Shown one piece after another: positions 1 to 5,461 of a stretch of DNA of 5,461 nucleotides; positions within the stretch are counted from its first letter, which is position 1; each line of letters opens with the position of its first letter. Made by a program: the position numbers and the translations under genes. Location of the stretch: NCBI GenBank assembly GCA_019454705.1, contig JACFNS010000097.1, positions 1-5,461 of the forward strand, in the 5' to 3' direction. Under the pieces are notes generated by a model. That model had not been told where the DNA came from and did no database searches. It saw only the letters and a list, made by a program, of their open reading frames with translations. This DNA comes from Taibaiella sp. Lineage in GTDB: Bacteria > Bacteroidota > Bacteroidia > Chitinophagales > Chitinophagaceae.

Positions 1-17
1 AGTAGTCCGTATCTTAA

Positions 18-233
18 TTACTCCTTCACCACCCTGCTTACAAAATCATCGTTTACTTTGATAATGTACACACCGGGTACAAGGCTGCGCATATCCACTT
101 CTGCTGTTTTGTCTGAGCCTTCTTTTACTATTAATTTCTGGCCATAGAGGTTCAGTACTTCTACACGGTAGATATCATTATCTGAAACTATAGTCAACAA
201 ATTGCCCACCGGATTGGGGTAAACCCTGATATT
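18..233 (-). other. T9SS type A C-terminal sorting domain
   Basis: Residues about 1218-1288 carry the hallmarks of the Por/T9SS type A domain (TIGR04183 type): the opening VYPNP (1221-1225) followed by a hydrophobic strand (LLTIVS), then V-x-V-L-N-L-Y-G-Q-K (about 1241-1250), the DMRSLVPGVYIIKV block (about 1264-1277) and a short basic C-terminal tail ending VSRVVKE. An Asn/Thr-rich linker at 1211-1217 separates it from the last Ig module. In characterised T9SS cargo this domain directs outer-membrane translocation and is then cleaved. It is the strongest taxonomic marker in the window. Confidence 0.95.
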
Positions 234-3200
234 GGTGTTGGTTTCATTATTATTTACAGAGGATGTTACTATCATGGTAAGCACATTACTAACGGCACTA
301 TCAGGATTGCTGCAAGAATCATTACTGTATACCGTTGCCGTTACCTGGTCCATATCTGCCAGGGCATTGCTCATATAGGTACTGTTGACAGCTCCTACTA
401 TGGCTCCACTGTTAATATACCATTGATAGGCTGTAGATGTGCCGATATCAGTTGCTGTGGCGGTAAAGGTGACCATTGTACCCTGCGATATTGTTGTGCC
501 CGGATTAGCTGAAATGCTTACCGTTGGTGTAGTCACAGGGGTTACGTGAATAGTTATGCCATCACTGGTATCCTTATCCGGTATAGGGCATGTGGCGGTA
601 CTGCTCATTTCGCAGGTTATCATATCATTGTTCTGCCAACCTGTACCTGAATACGGGTTTTGCGTAGCACCCGAAACAGGCGAACCATTCCTGTACCACT
701 GGTACACCGGGTTAGTTCCGCCATTTGTGGGCACAGCCGTAAACGTAAGTGATGTACCCGCGCAAATAACAGTATCAGGCGATACGGATATTGTTACGGA
801 TGGAACAACCGATGATGTATGTGTAATGGTTACAGCATTGCTGGTATCTTCATCAGGCAGGTAACAACCCGGAGCTGAACCAGCGTCAATGACACATTCT
901 ACTACATCATTATTAGCCGGTTGGTATATATAGGTATTAATGTTTGTACCTGCTGTACTTCCGTTTACCAACCATTGGTATGAGCCGCCTGTTACATTGG
1001 TTGTTGCGGTAAACGTATCAGCCTTTCCGGGGCAAACTGAATCCGCCGTAGCGGTAATGGTTATTACCGGTACAACATTCGGGAAAACCGTCATCGTGGT
1101 ATCTCTTGCAATAGTATCAGGCGCATAGCAGGTGCCGGTAGCTTTTGTTACCACGCACCGTACCACATCACTGTTGGCAGGTGGGTAACTATAAGTGGAG
1201 CCTGTTGCAACATTTGTACTACCCACACGCCATTGATAACTGCCACCTGTCATATTGCTGCCGGCTGTATAATGAACAGTATCACCTGCGCACACACTGT
1301 CATCGCTGGCTGTAAAGCTGATGGTAGGAGTGGTATTGGCTATAACAGTAAAAGCTAACTCATTACTTGTTGCTGTGTTGGTGATATTGCAGCCGGATGG
1401 TGCGGTAAAAATGCAAACAACTGTATCATCATCCTGTGGTGTGAAAGTAAAACTGGAGCCTGTTGATGTCTGTATGGTGTCGTTTTTCTTCCACTGGTAG
1501 CTCCCTCCCGAAACATTTGTAGTAGTAGTGATAGTAACTGACGTACCAGCACAAACCGTATCATCAGTCGTGTTGATAGTAACAGCAGGCTGAACAAAGG
1601 TATTGAAATGAAACCTTGCCAGGCCTGACAGGTTGCGGCCATCTACTTCATTAAAATCTCCGGCAACAAATACAGTGTCGCCACTGCCCGACACCTCAAT
1701 ATCTTTAACCATCTCAACGTGGTTTGTGTCTAAAGGTGATACATGTTTCAGGGCGAATCTGGGCTTCCATGGCATTGCCGCTCCATTTACAGTATCAACA
1801 ACTGCAAAACACCTCCGTTTTACACCGCCTGCAGAATCAAAAAAACCACCCAGATACACCCTGTCTTTTGCAGCCGCCATTGTAGCAATGCCTGCCCCTG
1901 AATAGTTTATAAACTTCACTTGAGGGTTCCATGCCTGGCTATTCAAATATTCTGTGGAATCAAGGGCGAATCCTCCATTAGCAAAAGCCCCCCCTACAAA
2001 TATCTTTCGGCCTGATGCAGCAAACGCTTGAATTGTACCATTGATGTGGTCATTGTACACATAATCGGTTGGAAAGTAGTACTGGGCAAATTCATAGTAT
2101 TGGCCAAATACGTAATAATACCCGGACAATAAAGCGTGTTCACCATACAATATAAAATCATTTCCTTCATATGTCCAGTTACTGTTGGCTGGTATTCCGG
2201 GGTCCCAGGAGTCAAACACCCAGTTACTCCTGTTCACTCTCGTAAGAAGCGTCCGCTGTACGCCTCCCGACATAAAATTAAAATCACCCGAAAGATAAAT
2301 ATGATTGCCCTTTACACGAAAGTGCTTGGCAAGCACAGGCATAGTCCGGCTTACAGGTGCATAATTACTATTGATGGCATAAGCTAATACACAGCATTCA
2401 TTTGCTGCAGCGTAAATCGTATCATCGACCACATCTATGTCTGTGAACCAGTCAAAACTGCTGCTATAAGGTATCTTGGCATCAAACGCTATCAGTTTAT
2501 TATTCAAAAGGTCTATGCCGGCAATATTCCTGCGTGTTTTACCACCCATGCTTCCAAACTTACCACCTATGTACACCCGGCCGCCGACAACCTCCACAGT
2601 ATTGGCATGTGTCATTGAGTCCGATGTATTGGTATCATATGAGCCCCTGATTACCGGCGTGGTGCCGTAATTTGTCGAAGTGTCAATAGCCGCGAAATTT
2701 ACCATACTGCTGTCCCAAACACTTCCGCCTTTCCATGTTCTGCCAAACCTGCCCACTACATAGATTTTATTCCCGTTTGCAGCAATGCCTTTTAAGTCTG
2801 ACCCTGCATTGTACGTATTGCCGGGCATTACCAATCCGCTTACGCCGGCACCCCAATTCGTCGCAATTCCCGTTGCGGTATCAATAGCACCTGAACCACC
2901 CCTGAACAGGTTACCGATTTTATCGAACCTTCCGACGACATATAAGCGACCATCATGCAGTACCATATCGCGTACCTCGGCCAACGGATAATTCGTGGTT
3001 TGGTTAGCTATATTAGGATTCCATGGTGTGACTGAATTTGTTGCCATGTTAACAGCAGCTATAAGGCCGCGAGATTGGCCCCCTACAGTGCTTATTGTGC
3101 CGGCTATATACAATATATCACCATTCATGGCCATTGTATATATAGAGCCCGATACGGCAACATTCAGGCTCGTTGCATTGCCGCTGGTCATATTTACGCT

Positions 3201-3884
3201 TGCCAGCCTTGTCCGGCTTGCACCACCCGCCGTTGAAAACCCACCCCCCAGGAAAATATCTGTTCCATTCGTTAATATACTTTGTACACTACCATTGACA
3301 TTTGGGTTCCAACCGGTAAGGGCACCTGTTGATAAATTGAGTGCCGCTGCTCTGTTTCTGCCAGTTCCGTTAATAGTAGTAAAATCGCCACCTATATACA
3401 GTATGCCATTATGCACCAATGCACCTTTTACCCTGCCGTTGGCGTTGGCCCTTAGTGCGGTTACATTGCCTGTGGAATCTATTCTGACCACATTCTGCCT
3501 GGCAGAATCACCTGCCCTTGTAAACGTACCTACAATAATTACGCCGTCAGCGCCGTCTGAAACTATGTTTTCTACTACACCGTTTATACGGGGCCAGGTT
3601 GATATTTTCCAGTGTTCACCTGAAGCTGTATCAAATGCTGCCGCACTTCCCGTATATCGTCCCACATAGTCAAAGTTTCCTGCTACATACAGGGTGTCTT
3701 TGTACCTTTTGACAGCGAATGCAGTAGCAAAATGACCACTCATCGACGTACTTCCCTGCCTACCCTCAATTACCCATTGCAGGCTATCATGCGCCAAAGC
3801 TACGCTATCACATTGGGCGCGGCTCTCTACACTAAAGAAGATAATAAATGATAAACCAGCTAAGAAGCGGACTATAGGTTGCAT
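18..3884 (-). CDS. Large secreted protein: beta-propeller-like repeats, five Ig-like modules, T9SS type A sorting domain
   Basis: A complete 1288-residue frame runs from ATG (complement of 3882-3884) to TAA (complement of 18-20). Order of parts: signal peptide about 1-23; about 14 repeats built on an [LIV]-[YF]-[VIL]-x-G-x-F core (first at 65-71, last at 738-744), many followed by a W-[ND]-P turn (W192, W288, W560, W652); five Ig-like modules at 766-1210; a Por/T9SS sorting domain at about 1218-1288. The propeller part resembles the delta-60/DUF5122 family, and the Ig part resembles those of many Bacteroidota surface proteins. The inferred route is Sec export to the periplasm, then T9SS transport across the outer membrane with removal of the C-terminal domain and attachment or release. 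No catalytic motif is visible, so adhesion or ligand binding is only a guess. The start is chosen because it gives an immediate signal peptide. The upstream bases are AT-rich with no Shine-Dalgarno sequence, as is usual in this phylum. No gene symbol is recognised. Confidence 0.95.
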   Translation of the reverse strand: MQPIVRFLAGLSFIIFFSVESRAQCDSVALAHDSLQWVIEGRQGSTSMSGHFATAFAVKRYKDTLYVAGNFDYVGRYTGSAAAFDTASGEHWKISTWPRINGVVENIVSDGADGVIIVGTFTRAGDSARQNVVRIDSTGNVTALRANANGRVKGALVHNGILYIGGDFTTINGTGRNRAAALNLSTGALTGWNPNVNGSVQSILTNGTDIFLGGGFSTAGGASRTRLASVNMTSGNATSLNVAVSGSIYTMAMNGDILYIAGTISTVGGQSRGLIAAVNMATNSVTPWNPNIANQTTNYPLAEVRDMVLHDGRLYVVGRFDKIGNLFRGGSGAIDTATGIATNWGAGVSGLVMPGNTYNAGSDLKGIAANGNKIYVVGRFGRTWKGGSVWDSSMVNFAAIDTSTNYGTTPVIRGSYDTNTSDSMTHANTVEVVGGRVYIGGKFGSMGGKTRRNIAGIDLLNNKLIAFDAKIPYSSSFDWFTDIDVVDDTIYAAANECCVLAYAINSNYAPVSRTMPVLAKHFRVKGNHIYLSGDFNFMSGGVQRTLLTRVNRSNWVFDSWDPGIPANSNWTYEGNDFILYGEHALLSGYYYVFGQYYEFAQYYFPTDYVYNDHINGTIQAFAASGRKIFVGGAFANGGFALDSTEYLNSQAWNPQVKFINYSGAGIATMAAAKDRVYLGGFFDSAGGVKRRCFAVVDTVNGAAMPWKPRFALKHVSPLDTNHVEMVKDIEVSGSGDTVFVAGDFNEVDGRNLSGLARFHFNTFVQPAVTINTTDDTVCAGTSVTITTTTNVSGGSYQWKKNDTIQTSTGSSFTFTPQDDDTVVCIFTAPSGCNITNTATSNELAFTVIANTTPTISFTASDDSVCAGDTVHYTAGSNMTGGSYQWRVGSTNVATGSTYSYPPANSDVVRCVVTKATGTCYAPDTIARDTTMTVFPNVVPVITITATADSVCPGKADTFTATTNVTGGSYQWLVNGSTAGTNINTYIYQPANNDVVECVIDAGSAPGCYLPDEDTSNAVTITHTSSVVPSVTISVSPDTVICAGTSLTFTAVPTNGGTNPVYQWYRNGSPVSGATQNPYSGTGWQNNDMITCEMSSTATCPIPDKDTSDGITIHVTPVTTPTVSISANPGTTISQGTMVTFTATATDIGTSTAYQWYINSGAIVGAVNSTYMSNALADMDQVTATVYSNDSCSNPDSAVSNVLTMIVTSSVNNNETNTNIRVYPNPVGNLLTIVSDNDIYRVEVLNLYGQKLIVKEGSDKTAEVDMRSLVPGVYIIKVNDDFVSRVVKE
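255..1589 (-). repeat. Five tandem Ig-like modules
   Basis: Five modules of 86-92 residues lie at 766-852, 853-938, 939-1027, 1028-1119 and 1120-1210. Each begins with P-x-[IV]-[ST]-[IF] and has a YQW core Trp (W798, W885, W971, W1063, W1155). Modules 1-4 each carry three Cys at matching positions: C-x-G near the start (778, 865, 951, 1041), V/I-x-C late (824, 910, 997, 1091), and a third near the end (832, 919, 1007, 1099). Module 5 keeps only the third (C1191). Modules of this type act as spacers or adhesive stalks in Bacteroidota surface proteins. Here they sit between the propeller and the sorting domain, which suggests a stalk that presents the propeller. The modules have diverged in sequence, so this is not a recent duplication. 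Confidence 0.85.
1605..3707 (-). repeat. About 14 delta-60/DUF5122-like beta-propeller repeats
   Basis: Residues about 60-760 hold 14 copies of a strand motif of the form [LIV][YF][VIL]xGxF. They start at residues 65, 115, 162, 210, 258, 314, 374, 437, 490, 529, 577, 628, 676 and 738, with spacing of 39-63 residues and most often 47-51. Well-kept copies continue as GG-x-x-R-x-x-x-A-x-[VI]-[DN], then a TG turn and W-[ND]-P (for example LYIGGDF at 162 with WNP at 192, and VYLGGFF at 676 with WKP at 706). Copies 9 (IYAAANE) and 11 (FILYGEH) are degenerate. The pattern matches the delta-60/DUF5122 propeller family. Blade number and closure are inferred from motif counting, not from a structure. 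Confidence 0.8.
3816..3884 (-). other. Sec signal peptide of the large secreted protein
   Basis: Residues 1-23 begin with a short N-region carrying R6, continue with a hydrophobic core (LAGLSFIIFF, 8-17) and end in a polar stretch with S-R-A at 21-23. Cleavage is predicted after A23, leaving Q24-C25 at the mature N-terminus. C25 is preceded by R-A-Q, which does not fit a lipobox, so signal peptidase I is favoured over lipoprotein processing. The exact cleavage site is inferred by eye. Confidence 0.85.
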
Positions 3885-3913
3885 AATATGGTATTTATAA
3901 GAATAGGAAAATT

Positions 3914-3921
3914 CAAGATTA
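3914..3921 (-). promoter_or_regulatory. Possible -7 element for the secreted-protein gene
   Basis: Read on the minus strand this is TAATCTTG, one fixed base away from the TAnnTTTG consensus. It would place the transcript start about 20 bases before the ATG at 3884. No TTG-type -33 element is found at a suitable distance upstream, so this is only a weak suggestion. Confidence 0.18.
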
Positions 3922-4034
3922 AAAATACTGAAAAAGACATAGAATAATCAATCAATAAGAATAATTTAATATGCAATTTACAGCTATAAATCTCTCTAAT
4001 AATGGTTTCTCGCCAGACATGTTTTAGTATTTAA

Positions 4035-4066
4035 TTTTAATTTCACAATTAATAAACGTATATTTG
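4035..4066 (+). promoter_or_regulatory. Possible distal plus-strand promoter
   Basis: TATATTTG at 4059-4066 is a full match to the Bacteroidota -7 element TAnnTTTG. The -33 position, 20 bases upstream, has only TTTT (4035-4038) instead of TTTG. If active it would produce a metG leader of roughly 350 bases containing the 4253-4285 hairpin. In an AT-rich region such a match can arise by chance, so confidence is low. Confidence 0.22.
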
Positions 4067-4252
4067 CAATATAATTATAAACGTGAAAACACCATATTAA
4101 TATATACTCAATCTGCCCTTACCGCTATTGTGGGATTTTTTATGCCCGCTGGAAAATTTTATTTCAAAATTCTGGAATCAATTTGGAACATTTTTACAAA
4201 AAATTCATAACCAATCAATTACACACATCACATCATATACAAACGCAACAAA

Positions 4253-4285
4253 TTTTGTTCCCAACAACTGTATTTGGGAACAAAA
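4253..4285. repeat. Perfect 12-bp inverted repeat with 9-base centre
   Basis: The left arm TTTTGTTCCCAA (4253-4264) is the exact reverse complement of the right arm TTGGGAACAAAA (4274-4285), with the centre CAACTGTAT (4265-4273) between them. It lies 137 bases before the metG start and 368 bases upstream of the minus-strand gene start. As RNA it would form a 12-bp hairpin. On the plus strand it is followed by AACC and no U-run, so it is a poor terminator for metG-direction transcripts. On the minus strand it is followed by a broken T-rich stretch, so a weak terminator in that direction is possible. The symmetric arms also suit a dimeric regulator. The repeat is seen directly; its role is unknown. 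Confidence 0.85.
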
Positions 4286-4368
4286 ACCACAGATTCCGCA
4301 CAAAATCATCCGCCTTGTCTATCACATATTACCATATAGACTTACTAACCTTTTAACCCATTAACATA

Positions 4369-4396
4369 TTGACCTCCAACCAAATCATTATCTTGC
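4369..4396 (+). promoter_or_regulatory. Candidate metG promoter (Bacteroidota type)
   Basis: TTG at 4369-4371, a 17-base spacer, then TATCTTGC at 4389-4396. The known Bacteroidota consensus is about TTG/TTTG, 17-23 bases, TAnnTTTG. The downstream element is off by what looks like one missing T. Transcription would start near 4402, giving a leader of about 20 bases, a sensible distance from the metG ATG. The match is by eye and the spacing is at the short end. Confidence 0.4.
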
Positions 4397-4422
4397 ACCC
4401 TCAAATTACAGTGACAGAAAGA

Positions 4423-5461
4423 ATGGACTATAAAAGGATATTAGTAACGGCAGCACTACCCTATGCCAACGGCCCGGTACATATAGGCCACCTGGCGGGC
4501 TGCTACCTGCCGGCGGATATATATGTGCGCTACCAGAGGGCGCAGAAACGGGATGTACAGTTTGTATGCGGCAGCGATGAGCATGGTGTGCCCATAACCA
4601 TACGCGCACGCAAAGAGGGTGTTACCCCGCAGGACGTGGTGGACAAGTACCACGCCATGATTAAGGATAGTTTTGAGCAGATGGGCGTGTCTTTCGACAT
4701 ATACTCCCGCACCAGCAGCGCCACCCACCGCGAAACTTCACGGGCTTTCTTCAAAAAGCTATACGACGATGGTGTATTTGAAGAGAAAGAAACAGAGCAG
4801 TTTTTTGACGAAGAGGCCAATGTATTCCTGGCAGACAGGTATATAATAGGTACCTGCCCTGTATGCGGCAACGATAACGCCTATGGCGACCAATGCGAGA
4901 AATGCGGTAGCACCCTCTCGCCCGAGCAGTTGAAGAACCCGCGCAGCGCGCTCAGCAATGCTATACCTGTCAGGCGCAAGACCAAACACTGGTACTTCCC
5001 GCTGAATAAATATGAAGATTTCCTGAACGAATGGATAGTGAAGGGCAAGAAAGACGAGTGGAAAAGTAATGTGTACGGCCAATGTAAAAGTTGGCTGGAT
5101 AATGGCCTGCAACCCCGCGCCATGACCCGCGACAGCAACTGGGGGGTACCCGTTCCCCTGCCCGATGCGGACGGCAAGGTGCTATACGTTTGGTTTGACG
5201 CGCCTATTGGGTATATCAGCGCTACCAAAGACCTGACACCCATGTGGGCCGACTATTGGCAGAAGGAAGATACCAAGCTGGTACACTTCATTGGCAAAGA
5301 CAATATCGTATTCCACTGCATCATATTCCCGGCTATGCTCAAGGCGCATGGCAGCTTCGTATTACCTGACAATGTACCTGCCAACGAGTTCCTGAACATA
5401 GAGGGCGATAAAGTATCTACATCCCGCAACTGGGCGGTGAGGGTGCACGAAAACCTGCAGG
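4423..5461 (+). CDS. metG: Methionyl-tRNA synthetase, N-terminal part (cut by window end)
   Basis: The protein charges tRNA-Met with methionine in the cytoplasm using ATP. The frame is open from ATG at 4423 to the window end: 346 codons plus one base, about half of the family's usual 650-700 residues. It is a class I synthetase: [15 protein letters not shown] (9-23) holds the HIGH motif at 20-23, CGSDEHG sits at 49-55 (D52), [10 protein letters not shown] has W257, and [10 protein letters not shown] starts at I290. The connective peptide has one zinc knuckle with Cys 145, 148, 158 and 161, the same positions as the E. coli ligands. The KMSKS-type loop reads KVSTS at 330-334, and similar K-x-S-T-S loops are, from memory, usual in Bacteroidota. 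The anticodon-binding domain and any C-terminal tRNA-binding domain lie beyond the window. An in-frame GTG at 4411 would add four residues; ATG is preferred and has a purine-rich AGAAAG just upstream. Confidence 0.97.
   Translation, partial: MDYKRILVTAALPYANGPVHIGHLAGCYLPADIYVRYQRAQKRDVQFVCGSDEHGVPITIRARKEGVTPQDVVDKYHAMIKDSFEQMGVSFDIYSRTSSATHRETSRAFFKKLYDDGVFEEKETEQFFDEEANVFLADRYIIGTCPVCGNDNAYGDQCEKCGSTLSPEQLKNPRSALSNAIPVRRKTKHWYFPLNKYEDFLNEWIVKGKKDEWKSNVYGQCKSWLDNGLQPRAMTRDSNWGVPVPLPDADGKVLYVWFDAPIGYISATKDLTPMWADYWQKEDTKLVHFIGKDNIVFHCIIFPAMLKAHGSFVLPDNVPANEFLNIEGDKVSTSRNWAVRVHENLQ

Larger units (their letters stand above)
3885..4422. other. AT-rich spacer between divergent genes, no gene seen
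   Basis: This 538-base stretch separates the start codons of the secreted-protein gene (minus) and metG (plus). It is visibly richer in A and T than either gene. A 78-codon frame from TTG at 4128 has a low-complexity product with no recognisable family and runs through the inverted repeat, so it is not called. No tRNA, riboswitch or known RNA motif was recognised. The supportable contents are candidate promoter elements in both directions and a perfect inverted repeat at 4253-4285. Since the flanking genes diverge, no terminator of either is expected here. Confidence 0.8.

Noticed and set aside
2995..3669. A 224-codon open frame on the plus strand opposite the propeller repeats
   Set aside because: It lies entirely antisense to a well-supported coding region, its product has no recognisable domain, and long antisense frames are common opposite repetitive Thr/Gly/Asn-rich coding sequence.
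3816..3884. Lipoprotein signal peptide, because Cys 25 follows the hydrophobic segment
   Set aside because: The residues before C25 (R-A-Q) do not form a lipobox, and the T9SS C-terminal domain already explains surface delivery.
4094..4103. Palindrome ATATTAATAT
   Set aside because: A 10-base A/T-only palindrome is expected by chance in such an AT-rich spacer.
4128..4364. A 78-codon plus-strand frame starting at TTG in the spacer
   Set aside because: It has a weak start codon, an Asn/Ile/His-rich composition typical of translated AT-rich noncoding DNA and no family resemblance, and it contains the inverted repeat.
4286..4422. T-box or SAM riboswitch upstream of metG
   Set aside because: No T-box sequence or riboswitch core was recognised between the hairpin and metG, and no terminator with a U-run lies just before the start codon.
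4406..5243. Several overlapping minus-strand frames opposite metG
   Set aside because: The plus-strand frame is unmistakable MetRS with HIGH, the zinc knuckle and the KMSKS-type loop; the opposite frames are shadows.

Overview
The window holds two divergently transcribed genes separated by a long AT-rich spacer. It most likely comes from a member of the Bacteroidota. The clearest marker is the C-terminal type IX secretion (T9SS type A) sorting domain on the large minus-strand protein, because T9SS is largely confined to that phylum. Two things agree with this: Ig-like repeats of a kind common in large secreted Bacteroidota proteins, and a methionyl-tRNA synthetase whose KMSKS-type loop reads KVSTS, which fits my recollection of the phylum. 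A Chitinophagaceae-like relative is plausible, but the sequence alone does not settle the family.

Positions 18-3884 (minus strand) encode one complete 1288-residue secreted modular protein. It has a signal peptide (about 1-23), a run of about 14 blade-like repeats resembling delta-60/DUF5122 beta-propeller repeats (about 60-760), five tandem Ig-like modules (766-1210) and a T9SS sorting domain (about 1218-1288). It looks like a cell-surface or released protein. No catalytic motif was seen and its ligand is unknown.

Positions 3885-4422 are a 538-base spacer between the divergent genes. It contains no convincing gene. It holds weak to moderate Bacteroidota-type promoter matches in both directions and one striking perfect 12-bp inverted repeat with a 9-base centre (4253-4285).

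Positions 4423-5461 (plus strand) encode the first 346 residues of methionyl-tRNA synthetase (metG), cut off by the window end just after the KMSKS-type loop. It is an essential housekeeping gene.

The two genes have no evident functional link; they only share an upstream region. I saw no RNA genes, mobile elements, CRISPR arrays or phage genes. No clearly undescribed system is visible. The points most worth following are the spacer inverted repeat and several structural oddities in the secreted protein: 14 = 2x7 blades, a Tyr-rich hexapeptide repeat, a vicinal Cys pair, and paired Cys loss in the last Ig module.
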